A stretch of DNA of 64,000 nucleotides from Helichrysum umbraculigerum (GCA_949592205.1 CATIUR010000013.1:1364001-1428000), one strand, 5' to 3'. Shown: positions 22,312 through 35,023, counted from the stretch's first letter. Translations and numbers: made by a program. The notes: a model not told the origin generated them from the letters alone.

Positions 22312-23604
22312 GTTGAGTATTTATATTCAACATAAAAAGGTACACCTATGATCCCTAACTTTTTATTAATTTTTATATTCTTTTACTATATTTGTATATG
22401 TGTATCATAATTATATATTAATATATGAATGAAAATCTTTCATAATTATTATTTTCATTCGAATCTGATACTAACTTAAGCATCGGATGAGTGTTAGGCA
22501 AACTAACACCCACCTTTACCCAAGATCTTGTGTTTGTTGTAGTTCATGCATCTAAGGATCATGGAATGAAGATTAGGGGTTGGCCACCTCTCCTCCGTTA
22601 AGAATCCTAGCGATTCTCTAAGGTTTAGAGGTTTGCTGACGCATAAACACCTCTCTAAGAATTTGGGTTTCCACACCCTGCCGGGTGTGCACGATGTTTG
22701 ATTATAATGTCAGGGTTAGGGAATCGTGGTTGCCTCTGGTGCCCGACAACTTCATTTCCATTGGCCTATAGATCAAACTCTTCTGATTGTCGGCACTGAG
22801 TGCACTAGGTGCCGACCTAAGGTTTGTGTCGTTTTCACGTCACTCTAAGGTTTGTAATGTTTTCACATTACCTAAGGTTTTGGCGTATTCACGTCACTAA
22901 GTACACAAGGCTTGTAATGTTTTTACATTATCTATTACGCAAGGTTTGTAATGTTTTCACATTACCAATTGGTTAGGCATATTCATGTCTCAAATGGCGT
23001 GGCCCACGAATCAAACGGTTGTAATGTTTTCACATTACCAAATGGTTTGGCATTTACATGTCACGAAAATTGATTTATCAAAAGTTTTCTTAAGATTTGT
23101 AATGTTTTACACATTACCAAAATATCTTTCTGATTTAATCCAAAGATTATGTTGAACACAATAATGTTTTCACGTTATTCAAAATTTTTGACATTTTCAA
23201 AAATAATTGCAATATTTTTACATGACTTAAATTTTTTGACAGATTTTATGCCATTCTTAAAGAGAAACAAAAAATCGTAATGTTTTGACATTATGAAGAT
23301 AATTGGAATGTTTTCATGTTATTGAAATCATATAACAATATTATATTTCAGGATCACTGGATTATCCCAAGAGAAATCCTGATATCTTCTTTGAACATAT
23401 TGAGATTTGTTTCAAGATCCTGAAATACAGGGATTCTGAGTCAAAGATCATAAAAATGATCATGATGTTCGAAAGACTTTGACACTATTGTGTCATTATA
23501 AAATGTTAGTAATGTTTTCACGTTACTTTGGCAATCTTTGATGTTGTCATATTACAGGATATAATCATCATCGTTGATGGTTTTTAATATGCTTCTCAAG
23601 CTGA
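22312..23604 (+). other. 3' non-coding region of A with hairpin chain type II
   Basis: It begins with the block around GTGTTAGGCAAACTAACACCC, also present near 33165 and 37355. From about 22854 to 23526 come about nine copies of a short hairpin of the form GTAATGT-TTTC-ACATTAC, interspersed with GGCAT-TTTC-ATGTC hairpins. No coding frame. Confidence 0.75.
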
Positions 23605-23609
23605 AGTAT

Positions 23610-24740
23610 TGTTTTGGTCAAAAATTACTAAAGCAATTAAGTGATCAAAAATTAGTTTGTGAGGTCAGGTGTAAAATTACTATCAAGATAATTACGCTTT
23701 TACACGATTATCTCTATTAGTAAGTCAATATTTTGTGTTAAAAAGATTGATTAAATCTGTGGATCCTTGTCGAGCAAACGTTTTAATACCAAAGCTCAAG
23801 AACAGATTGAAGATAATGTTATTTTGACAATGAAAAGATCAGTAACATGCGAGTTAAACAATGAATATATGAAATAAGTGCAATTGACACGATATGAACT
23901 GTAAGTAAATAAAAATGACACGATGATATACGAGGAAAGCCCTTGATCAAGGTTGATCGCCGGCACAAAACCTCGGGAAGGATCAAACGATCCTTGCCTT
24001 TGTTAATCTTATTAAAATGAAAGTAAATGATTACAAACTAAGAGCGCAAGGATAATCGACTAGGTGAATTTGTGTGTGATTTTAGCTAAGTGTTGATGAA
24101 ATGATCGTGAACGAGAATGATAGCTGAGTGTGTGAGTGTTTTCAGGTGAAAAATAGCAAGTATTCGTTAACCTAAATGATCATCCGAGCCTCATTTAAAT
24201 ACTAAGAGCATTCAACAATAATTCCGAAATATCAGGGATCCTCCGGTGAAAGATGATGACCACCAACGTCTCTTTTGACCCTATTTTACATGTGCAGCAG
24301 ACTTCGTCTTCTCCAAATCGTATCATAGCCCAGCCACATAATCCGGAGCATATCTCATTAACGCGTTCCATTGTATGACCTGGTCAATACTCAAAGAAAA
24401 TAAACGTGTTAAATAGTTCAAGATCCTTAACTAAGATAAGTCCAGGATCCTGAGCTATGTGTACTCCGAGATTGATCATAGGATCCTCAAACAAATATCT
24501 TCCTAGTCCAGAATCCTGCACAATTGTGTTAGATAAATATATCCTGAGTAGGATCTTGCAAGATAAATAATAACAATATATCCAGGATCCTTACCTGTAT
24601 CCGTGATCCTGAAAACAGACTTAAAAACCATCATTATCCTGAGATATGAATATAAAATATAAACGACTTTCATACCTGCAAGGTGTCCATACGATGCTGA
24701 TTAGGATCCTGTAAAGGTTAGTAAAAATCTACCCACAACA
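23610..24740 (-). repeat. Solo LTR of the B family, inverted, nested in A
   Basis: 1131 bp. On the + strand it starts TGTTTTGGTCAAAAATTAC and ends CTACCCACAACA, the inverse of a B-type LTR. The target duplication AGTAT (23605-23609 and 24741-24745) shows it is a separate insertion reduced to one LTR by recombination. Confidence 0.88.
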
Positions 24741-24745
24741 AGTAT

Positions 24746-26160
24746 GTTTCAGGATCCTAAGATATGAGAATCCTGAGTATGAAGTTATTTCAAGTTTTCT
24801 GAGGGAATCTCCTCGGAATCCTTGAGGTATAAGTAAAGTAGGCATGTGATGGGGGAATCCTCCCATTATCTTGAAAGACCTACAGATATGATCGGAATAA
24901 ACATATATTGGGGGAATCTCCCCAATATCCTAAAAACAGGTTATCTCTTGTATATCCTGAGGGAATCTCCTCAGGATCCTGGTCATAAGTATAAAACAGA
25001 TACATACTGGGGGAATCTCTCCAGTATCTTGAAGACAGAGGATATATAAACCCTAATTTTATTGGTAGCCTTGGTTTCTTTGGCTTCCTTCCTCTTTGAG
25101 TATCTTGAATAACTTTTCAAGATTCCGACATTACTTAGGAATTTTACGATTGAAAGTCTGTTCCAGGATCCTAGAATATTGGAATCTTGGGAACAGGATT
25201 ATTTCAAATATATCTTGAGGGAATCTCCTCAGGATTCTGAGAGTATGGATGAAATAAACATATATTGGGGTAATCTTTCTAGTATCCTTGATATAGAAGA
25301 TAAGTAGAAGATGATAACACACATCAAATGAGAAGGCAGCCTCCCTGCTCCCTTTCTCTCCATCGCCTTCATCCATGGTGATTTTTGCTCACTACCATGA
25401 GCCTATATTTTCAGATTGTTCAGCAAGAGTCAAGAGGAGCCTCCATATGCTCTTTCTCTATATTCATCGTCCAAGTTTGAGCCTTGCTCATCACAAAAAC
25501 CCATCTCCTTAGATGGTATCCATTCGATTCACACCACCCTTAGTGTCATTCAATACACTCTAACGGGTTATCCATGTAAATTACGGAGTGTGACGAATCG
25601 AATCAAGCCAACCCACACTCAGGATTAGCTTATCCTGAATAAAAGTTCAACAAGTGGCCAACATAAACCACTTGAACAACACCATGGCCAACCGTATAAG
25701 GTTGAACTTACCCCGAATTATTGGCATAGCCCAAGTATGTATCTTGTTGTAGGAATGGGGGCATCCCTTTGGGATCCTGAAGATAGTTGATATTTTCAAA
25801 AGAAATGTCATGATCAAGGTCATGGAAATCCATGATGCTTTGGATAAACGAAAAGGCTACGCCAAGCCGTGAGTACTATTTGGAAGTAACATAGCTTGGT
25901 CACGGATTAAATACACAATTCAGGTATGATTATCACTTTTTGAAATCTTTATACTATTTTTCATTGAAACTTGACGAAGAACAGGTAGCCCAAGCCATTA
26001 TGAAGTTTGAAGTCATGCAAATGAGGTATGAAAGGGTTTATGTTTATCAAAAATTCAATCAACGTAGACATGGTTACCAATGCACGGTAATATCTTGCCT
26101 CATTTATTAAATGTTTATTTTTAGAAGTTGTGTCACCATCAGGGTCCTGAAGATAACACA
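24746..26160 (+). other. 3' region of A: hairpin chain type I, then an unassigned segment
   Basis: From 24797 to 25285 there are seven copies of a 9-bp-stem hairpin with loop GAATCT, about 50 bp apart with one longer gap. From 25300 to 25630 is a C-rich segment with an internal imperfect repeat (cctcc...ctctttctct...atcatc...gagcc), origin not recognised. From 25640 comes a stretch (gtggccaacataaaccac) shared with C (46776) and, inverted, B (36240). The antisense gene seen in B and C is not recognisable here. Confidence 0.6.
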
Positions 26161-26173
26161 ACTTGGGGGCAAT
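26161..26173 (+). promoter_or_regulatory. Polypurine tract of element A
   Basis: ACTTGGGGGCAAT abuts the 3' LTR. B and C have ACTTCGGGGGCAAT. Confidence 0.75.
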
Positions 26174-27556
26174 TGTTTGGGGCTAAATTTTATAGTTATG
26201 ATACAGGATCCTGAAGTCTCTAGTTACTATTGAAAATTAAATATAGGATCATGCATATGTTCAGGATAAAGCTAAGACTAAGGATCCTGAGATTCTATGT
26301 TTATATGATACAGGTAATCAAGATCTTGGATATATCTAGGATCTTTCTTGGATCAAGGATCCCGGTTATGGATAAGTATTTAGGATCCTGAGTACTATAG
26401 AAATCTTAGACATACTCAGGATCTCACATATGTTTAGGATCTCAGATGATCAGGATCCCGGATATGTTAAGTATCTCGGGATCAGATGTTACTAATATTT
26501 ATTTGTCAGTTTATGTTCAGGATCTTGGATATTCAGGATCCCGGGTGATCAGGATCCAGGAAATATTCAGTATCCTAGGTAAAACGTCACTTATCTTTAT
26601 TTGACCATTATGTACCTTGACCAAGTCTACCAGGAGTTAAACGTGGGTCAATTATGCCTATATTTAAGGATCAAGGCATATTCAAGTTGAGAAGAAGTCA
26701 AGAAAAACGTGTAAAAGGCTGGGTCAATATGGAAGACTGGAGGATCCCGAGAATCTCGGAGGATCCCTGATTTTTAGGAATTATTTGTTATTCAGCCTTA
26801 GTATAAATATGAGGCGAAGGTGATCATTTTAGGCTATCTTCTGCACATTCTCCACACACAATTACACCCATACTCTGCTCAAATACGTTCATACACCAAC
26901 ACTTAACCGTTTTCTTCACCGAATCACATACAAATTCACTTAGTTTGATCATCTTTGTGCTCTTTAGTTTGTAATCTTTCATTTTTACTTAATAAGATCA
27001 ACAAAGGCAAGGATCGATTGATCCTTCCCGAGGTTTTATGCCGGCGATCAACCTTGGTCAAGGGCTTTCCTCGTATATCCATGTGTTGATCGCATTTACT
27101 TTACGTTTTCGTCATCTAATTTGCATTTCATTGATCTTTTGATCATAAATTCTGCATTATCCTAATTTTATCCTAAATTTATCATAAGTATACGTATTTA
27201 TTTCATTTGTGATCACGTTTTTATCATAAAATTAGCATCATAATTCTGTTTTATGCATTTTTATTGATCGTAATCATATTTTTGTTGCATAACTTGCATT
27301 ATCCCGTAAATACTTGGCATTTTACTTAAACTTTTGGAATAATCTTATTTACAAACACTTGTTTTCGTTATTAATCATCTCTTTAACAAGGATCAACGTT
27401 TTTATAGACATAAACCGTGTTTTTCATTCAAAATTGTTGTTTACTAATATAGATAATCGTGTTTCCACATAATTATCTTGAAAGTAACTTTAAGCACACT
27501 ACCTCACAAACTAGATTTGATCACTTAATTGCCCTGGGTAATTTTTGACCAAAACA
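26174..27556 (+). repeat. 3' LTR of element A
   Basis: 1383 bp, about 98% like 18587-19970 by eye. Differences are mostly transitions. Confidence 0.92.
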
Positions 27557-27561
27557 TTTAC
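27557..27561. repeat. Target duplication TTTAC, right of element A
   Basis: Matches 18582-18586. Confidence 0.88.
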
Positions 27562-28637
27562 TAAGAAAGGATCTTGCTGAATCACAGTCACAAGTAGATG
27601 ATTTAAAAAGAAAGCTTTCGAATTTTTCAACATCCTCCTTGGTATTTGATGAAATCCTTCAAACGCAAAGGACAGATACCAAAAATAAGGCTGGTCTTGG
27701 TTATCACCATGTACCTCCTCCTAAGGACTATCTGCCTATGCCATCCAAAGATTCCATCTAAGACTTTGTGCCTTCTTCTTCCAAAGTATACACAAATTCT
27801 GTTAATGCACCAGTTAATGAGCAAGTTAAAAAGGCCGAGTTTGTTAGGCCTATATTTGTTAATGCTGAAAATAAACCTCCGGTTAGTATTGAGGAGGTTG
27901 TTGAGATAGAAGATATACCTGAAGCGTCTACCATTAAGGTTGAGAAAATAAATGTCAAACCTGAAAATTTCATCATTAAAACTGAAAATGATGATTGTTT
28001 TAAATGCAAAGGCAAAGCTAAGGTTGACATAGATTCTTTTAAAGTTAACAAACGAAAGAAGGATTCACAATCTTAATCTTCAGTTGATTCAAACTTACCT
28101 GTGAAGAGTCTGAAGAAAGATAAACTAGTTGATAAATCTGAAAAGAATAAACCTTCAACATCAACTAGCTCAACCTCAGGAACATCTACTTCAACATGTT
28201 CACCTAAGAGTGCATGTTTAGCTAATGTTCCTGTTAATAGACCTTTTGTGTATCATCCTCCGGCTAAACAATTTGAGGGACGTCATTGGAATAATTCTTT
28301 TGTAGAGAGACTTTCTTGTTTTCGTTGTGGACAACAAGGACATATTATTAGGGATTGTAAGTTATTATCCCTAGATAGGTTTGGTAGAGGGATGCCAAGA
28401 ACTTACTCTTTTAGGAATTCTTTTTCAAAATCATTTTCAAGGCGTGGTTCACACTCGCCTATATCTAGTTGTGCATCCACTTCTCCCAAACCAGTGGAAA
28501 GGGTAAACAAAGTTGTGCCTAGTAGATCCCAAGTTCAAAAGCACAACATTGTTGAAAACCAATCATCCGAACCTAAGCAGGTTTGGAAAGCCAAATCCAC
28601 AAACAACACACCAATAAATAAATCTTCTGAGTTTTAG
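27562..28637 (+). pseudogene. gag: Copia-type gag fragment, right piece
   Basis: One frame carries in-frame stops near 27757 and 28074. The first half is acidic/lysine-rich (FKCKGKAKVDIDSFKVNK). The second has a zinc knuckle CFRCGQQGHIIRDC near 28317-28358, a Ser/Arg-rich tail and, after a further stop at 28637, the conserved gag end GQPKSIKAWVSHKY. The pattern fits the gag of SIRE/Maximus-type Ty1/copia elements (inference). No protease, integrase or reverse transcriptase follows, so the element was gag-only or pol was lost. Confidence 0.7.
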
Positions 28638-30477
28638 AAATATCATAAACTTATTGATGTGATGATTATGGATGATTTTGGACAACCCAAGTCTATCAAG
28701 GCTTGGGTGTCCCATAAGTACTAATGTTTGATTGTTTATGGTGATGCAGTCAGTTTTTTAATAGCTAATATTTTTTGTGACTGCGAGGATGTGGATATTG
28801 ATGGACGGTTGTTTTCGAGGTGGTATAATGTGGTTAAAAGGATTTGAGTTGACTTGATATGTGATTTTGGAACTTTCATTTAAACATTATCTATTTTCAT
28901 TTGTTAGAAATGCAACGGCCATTCTTTGTACTTTTTAGTATCAAAGAAATGCAATGTTGCGAAATTTGTTAAATTAAAAATAAAAAATATATGTTTAATG
29001 TTTAAGGGGAGTACCTTTGAATTGAAATTGCGAAAAAAATTTGCTGTTTAGGGGGAGTAATTTTAAAAAATTAAAAAATTCTGATTAGTTGAATCAGAAA
29101 TGTGAACAGCAAGATTCTTAATTCATGAAAAGACATTGGGTTGTGTCTGTTAACAACTTGGGAAATGATAGTACATTAGATGACATGCATAAAAATGAAA
29201 ATTTTAAGGTTTATGTTTGATGTGTCAGTAGGTTTATCTGGCATATTTATAATAGTTTTTCTAAACATTAGCTTCATCATATGATGTGTTCGTAGGCATT
29301 AATACTTAAGTTTTCAAAAAAAACAAAAAAAATTTGTCAAACTTGCATATTATTTTATATAATAGGTATTATTATGTATGACATTAAGTTGAAACAGGAC
29401 ATTAAGTCTGAACTTTTGACACATAGTCTTAATATTTGGATGATTAACATGTTATGATCTGTGTTTAGATTCTTAATGTGGTCTTATCTGGGGAAATATA
29501 TTGGTTGACTCCTCTATTGTATGAAAATACAGACCTGGTTTCAACTGATATATTTTTGAAAAGGACATAGGTACGTAGTCTGTGTTAAGTTATGGATAAA
29601 CATTACGCACTCGTGGTATTCTTGAATTTATAAGATTGTACACAAGTACATGAAAATATTGCATACAAGAATTACCTAGTACTGGTTAAACTATGATACT
29701 CTGTTATACTTTGTACAGACAGACCTGTATCCTCTAGTTTAATTGTTCAGACTGGTGTTTTTTCAAACCAAATCATTGTTTATGTGACTTTGTTGTACGT
29801 TGTACAGACCTGTCACTTCTAGCTTGGTTCTAAAGATAGTACTATATTCTCACTCTTTACATGGAAAGTACTAACATGTTTTAATTTCAAATATATATCA
29901 TAATATATTTTATATAGAGTAATATGCATACTAATAATAAGAACATAGGACTTTTGTAAGTTCCTTAACTTAAGTATGAAATGTTTAAGTGGACAACAAT
30001 ACCGATAATCATTTTGAACTAATTTTTGGTAAAACTGTTTTAAATATGCTAAGTAAATTTAAAGTGGACAAATATACTGGTAATCGAAATAACACTTACT
30101 ATATCCTAAGCAGACCTAAAACAATTCTATCCCCAATTTATTTTAATATTTATGTAATCCTTTCTTTTCCTTTTAAAGAATATACAAAAAGATTTTATTT
30201 CTATGTTATTTTCTTCAATATCACATATCTTGTTAAAGTCAAATATTGAAGATGTAAAAGATGTCTGTTATTCTCCAAAGACTTTGAAGATAAACTTTAT
30301 TGGAGAAGCTGTTGATGAATGAGAAAGGGTTGGTCACTTAATTTGAAGATCTAATTGTATGTCAGTCACATGAAACTGAACATCAAGATTTTGAAGATCA
30401 AGTTATCTCAATGGGGGAGTTTGTTGGTTCAGACTAATTGAAGACTTATTTGACCAAGCTGCTAACATGGGGGAGTT
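28638..30477 (+). other. Degenerate interior of the copia fragment
   Basis: AT-rich sequence without coding frames. It holds several GGGGGAGT purine tracts (near 29050, 30412 and 30468), as found before SIRE-type 3' LTRs. The last abuts a TGTTGG... LTR-like start. The frame at 29989-30249 shows no domain. Confidence 0.5.
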
Positions 30478-30681
30478 TGTTGGTGTATAAATGTGTGTCA
30501 GTCAGTTAGTCAACGTTTGTACTTGTCAAAGTTAATTAGTCTGAGTTTGTGAAGTGTTAAGTTTGTATATTTGAGTCTATAAACGAAAAGTGAATACAGA
30601 AAATGTACAAGTGTTAGATGGCGACACTTGACCAGTGTCGCTATCAGCGACACTAGGCTAGTGTCGCTAGCTAGTGTCGCC
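30478..30681 (+). repeat. Truncated 3' LTR of the copia fragment, with a GCGACAC hairpin cluster
   Basis: Starts TGTTGGTGTATAAATGTG after a GGGGGAG tract. It ends where element C begins. At about 30618-30681 it carries two GCGACAC and three GTGTCGC motifs in alternating orientation. Confidence 0.55.
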
Positions 30682-30685
30682 AAAC

Positions 30686-32980
30686 AAAAGATTCGACTGG
30701 GGAGAAAAGCATGAAGCTGCATTTCAGGAGTTGAAAGCTTATCTGTCATCAGCACCGCTATCGATGAAAACTGAGAATGGTGAACCATTATTTCTCTATA
30801 TGTCGGTATCCCGGAATGCTGTAAGTGTAGTACTGGTCAAGGATCATGAAGGGCAATAACATCCTATCTATTATGTAAGTAAAAGCCTATTAGATGCAGA
30901 AACCAGGTACTCTCATCTTGAAAAAATTATACTTGCATTAGTTATGGCATCTTTTAAACTTAGACATTATTTTGAAACACATCATATTCATGTTAAAACT
31001 AATTATCCTATTAAATGTGTTTTAAGAAAGCCAGAAATGTCAGGTCGATCAGCTAAGTGGTCTGTAAAACTGAGTGCTTATAATCTTATATATAAACATA
31101 TAAATGTAATTAAATCTTAGGCTTTAGCATATTTTATTGCTGATTTCGCTAGTGATCTTCAAAATGAAGTTGATTTAGAAATACAAGGGCTAAATCATAT
31201 AAGTGAAAAATGGACATTATATACCGATGGTGCTTCTAATATAAAAGGAACCGGATTAGGTATTATATTAAAGTCACCTCAAGGAGATATTATGCCTCAA
31301 GCTATAAGATGTGACTTTCAAGCTACCAATAACGAAGCAGAATATGAGGCGCTAATTGCAGGATTACAATTAGCTAAGGATCTTGGAATAAAAAATTTAG
31401 ATGTATATGTTGATTCATTATTAATTGCTAATCATTATAATGGCATATATACTGTAAAAGTAGATAGGTTAGCTCTGTATTTGGGTATAGTTAAAGATCT
31501 TGCACGTGGCTTCGAGATCTTCAATATTCAGCAGGTACTACAAGAGGATAATACTGAAGCAGATGCTTTAGCAAATTTGGGATCAACTCTCAGGATCCCG
31601 CCGGATACTAAGATACCTATCATACATGTTATGATACCTGCCATTGCTGATAAACAAGACAGAGCAGAGCAAGTGTGTGATGTTAATGATCCTGAGTCTC
31701 GAGATAATTCGGACACATCAGGTTCTGGGGGCAAGTCAGGATCATGGATGCAACAAATTAAGGAATATATGCAGAATGATGTGATCCCTAAAGACGAAAC
31801 AAATCCTAAGGCCTTCAGATTAAAAGTATATCGTTTTACTATTGAAAATGGAATATTGTATTGTAAATCTCTTGCAGGACCATTATTGCGCTGTCTTGAG
31901 GATTCTGAAGCACAAGCAGTACTTAAGGATATACACGAAGGAGACTGTGGAAATCATTCTGGGGGCAGAGCATTATTTTCAAAAACATTGAGAACAGGTT
32001 ACTTTTGGCCTACTATGAGGAAGGATTCCATAGATTTTGCTCGCAAATGTGATGCTTGTCAAAGGCATGGGAACATTCATCATCAACCAGCAGAACCGAT
32101 GTATCCAATTATCTCTCCATGGCCGTTTATGAAGTGGGGAATGGATATTGTGGGAAAGTTACCTACTACTCCAGGAGGAAAGGTTTTTATGCTTGCAATG
32201 ACGGACTATTTTTCAAAATGGATTGAAGCTGAGGCGTTTGTGCAAGTAAAAGAAAAGGATGTGATCTCGTTCATCAAAAGAAATATCCTGACTAGGTTTG
32301 GGATCCCGGCGGAGATTGTATGTGATAATGGATCTCAGTTTATTGGAAAAAGGACAACTAAGTTTTGTGAAAGTTGGGGGATCAAGATGATAACTTCAAC
32401 ACTGGTTCATCCTCAAGCTAATGGTCAAGCAGAATCCTGCAACAAGATCATCATCAACAATCTGAAGAAAAGGCTAGATGATAAGAACGGAAGATGGGCT
32501 GAAGAATTACCTTTTGTTTTATGGACTGATAGAACAACTCAGAAAGAAGCAACCAAACAAACTCCTTTTGCTTTGGTGTTTAGATCTGAAGTTGTGATCC
32601 CAACAGAAATGGTTATCCCGACGGCAAGATCCAGGATGCAGACCTTAGAAGCCAATAAAGAGGCGCTGATTTTGGACCAGGATACAGTGGATGAGATTAT
32701 GGATCGTGCAAAGGCTAGAATTTCAGCATATCAGCAGAGGATTTCAAGATCCTATAATAAGAATGTTAGGATAAGGAGATTCCAAGTAGGAGGCTTGGTA
32801 TTAAGGAAAGTTTATCAAAATACTAGAAATCCTACTGAGGGTAAATTGGCACCAAAGTGGGAAGATCCATATTTGATTGATTCGGATGCTGGAAAGGGGG
32901 CATATTGGTTGGCTAATATGGGTGGAAAGCTACTTCCAAGATCCTGGAATGCTATTCATTTAAAACTCTATCATGTGTAA
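30686..32980 (+). pseudogene. pol: Pol 3' half of C: RNase H, archaeal-type RNase H, integrase
   Basis: A single frame broken only by TAA near 30857 and TAG near 31117. It starts in the connection/RNase H region (FDWGEKHEAAFQELK). A second RNase H follows (YTDGAS, NNEAEYEAL, YVDS carry its acidic residues); this dual RNase H is the hallmark of the Tat clade. The integrase has a zinc region (HEGDCGNHSGG ... CDACQRHG), catalytic core (WGMDIVGKLP, DNGSQF, GQAE with D35E spacing) and a C-terminal GPY-like DPYLI, with no chromodomain, ending LKLYHV. From 31292 the frame is open for 562 codons, so the integrase part is nearly intact. Confidence 0.88.
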
Positions 32981-33881
32981 GTTGAGTATTTACATTCAAC
33001 GTAAAGAGGTACCCCTATGATCCTTAACTTTTCAATAATCTTTACATTCTTTATTATATATGTATGTGTGTACTATAATTACATAATAATATACGTATGC
33101 ATAAAAGTTACTTTTGTTATTATTATCATTGGAATACCGTACTGACTTAAGCATCGGAGGGGTGTTAGGAAAACTAACACCCACCTTTACCCAAGATCTT
33201 GTATTTGCTGTAGATGATGCAATTGGGAATCATGGAATGAAGACTAGAGGTTTGGCCACCTCTCTTCTGTCTAAGGGATCCTGAATTCCTTCTAAGGTTT
33301 AGAGGTTTCCAAATGGATAAACACCTCTTTAAGTTTAGGGTTTGAACACCTCGCCGGGTGCGCACAATGTTTGATTAATAGAATCAGGGTTATGGGACCG
33401 GTGATGCCTCTGGTACCCGAAAATTTCATGACCATTGACCTATAAATCAAATTCTTCCGAATTGTCGATGTTGATGTGCACTAAACGTGTCGACCTATGG
33501 TTCGTGGTTTTTTCACGTCACACTAAGGTTTGTAATGTTTTCACATTACCAATTGGTTAGGCATTTTCATGTCTCAAATGGCTTGGCCCACGAATCAAAT
33601 GGTTGTAATGTTTTCACATTACCAAATGGTTTAACATTTACATGTCACTAAAATAGTTTACTCTAAACTATCCAATGGTTGTAATGTTTTCATATTACCA
33701 AAATTTTTCATTGGTTTAACCCGATAAAAGAGTCTATTGGTTATAATGTTTTCACATTATCAAAAATTTTCTTGATTTAAAAGAAAAGTTTAAAGCTTTA
33801 TAATGTTTTCACATTATCAAAATAATTTTTAAAATGATCTAAGGATCATGAAAATGTTTATAAAAATTACTACATCTTTTT
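32981..33881 (+). other. 3' region of C, left of the B insertion
   Basis: Contains the GTGTTAGGAAAACTAACACCC block and five type II hairpins (33531-33820), e.g. ATAATGT-TTTC-ACATTAT. No genes. It resumes at 46424. Confidence 0.7.
33877..33881. repeat. Target duplication TTTTT, left of B
   Basis: Matches 46419-46423. Low complexity, but it fits both LTR edges exactly. Confidence 0.75.
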
Positions 33882-35009
33882 TGTTTTGGTCAAAAATTAC
33901 TAAAGCAATTAAGTGATCAAAAATTAGTTTGTGAGGTCAGGTGTAAAATTACTATCAAGATAATTACGCTTTTACACGATTATCTCTATTAGTAAGTCAA
34001 TAGTTTGTGTTAAAAAGATTGATTAAATCTGTAGATCCTTGTCGAGCAAACGTTTTAATATCAAAGCTCAAGAACAGATTAAGGGTAATGTTATTTTGAC
34101 AATGAAAAGATAAGTAATATTCAAGTTAAACGATGAAAATAAGAAATAAGTGCAATTGACACGATATGAATTGTAAGTAAATAAAAATGACGCGATGATA
34201 TACGAGGAAAGCCCTTGATCAAGGTTGATCGCCGGCACAAAACCTCGGGAAGGATCAAACGATCCTTGCCTTTGTTAATCTTATTAAAATGAAAGTAAAT
34301 GATTACAAACTAAGAGCGCAAGGATGATCGGCTAAGTGAATTTGTGTGATTTTAGCTAAGTGTTGATGAAATGATCGTGAATGAGAATGATAGCAAAGTG
34401 TGTGAGTGTTTTCAGGTGAAAAATAGCAAGTATTCGTTAACCTAAATGATCATCCGAGCCTCGTTTATATACTAAGAGCGTATAACAATATTTTCGAAAT
34501 ATCAGGGATCCTCCGAGGAATGATGAAGACCTCCAACGTCTCTTTTGACTCTATTCCACACGTGCATAAGACTTCGTCTTCATGGAATTGTATCAGATCC
34601 TCTTCACGTAATCCGGAGCATATCTCATTAACACGTTTCTTCTAAGACCTGGTCAATACTCAAGGAAAATAAACGTGTTATATAGTTCATGATCCTTAAC
34701 TAAGATAAGTCCAGGATCCTGAGCTATGTGTACTCCGGGATTGATCATAGGATCCTTAAACAAATATCTCCCTGGTCCAGAATCCTGCATAACTGTGTTA
34801 GATAAATACATCCTGAATAGGATCCTGCAAGACAAATAATAAAGATATATCCAGGATCCTTACCTGTATCTGTGATCCTGAAAACAGACTTAAAAACCAT
34901 CATTATCCTGAGATATGAATATAAAATATAAACGACTTTCATACCTGCAAGACGTACATACGATGCTAATTAGGATCTTGCAAATGTTAGTAAAAATCTA
35001 CCCACAACA
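33882..35009 (-). repeat. 3' LTR of element B
   Basis: 1128 bp; on the - strand it starts TGTTGTGGGTAGATTTTTAC. Nearly identical to 45291-46418. Confidence 0.93.
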
Positions 35010-35023
35010 ATTGCCCCCGAAGT
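35010..35023 (-). promoter_or_regulatory. Polypurine tract of element B
   Basis: On the - strand ACTTCGGGGGCAAT runs directly into the 3' LTR. Confidence 0.8.

Larger units (their letters stand above)
18587..27556 (+). mobile_element. Tat-lineage Ty3/gypsy element A, internally deleted
   Basis: 8970 bp with 1.38-kb LTRs (18587-19970 and 26174-27556), target duplication TTTAC (18582-18586 and 27557-27561), a primer site, a polypurine tract, an intact gag frame and only scraps of pol. The LTRs differ at roughly two dozen sites by eye (about 98% identity). Protease, reverse transcriptase and both RNases H are deleted. An inverted solo LTR of the related B family is nested at 23610-24740. A belongs to the same family group as B and C by gag, LTR core and 3' region. 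Tat assignment comes from the dual RNase H seen in B and C. Confidence 0.9.
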
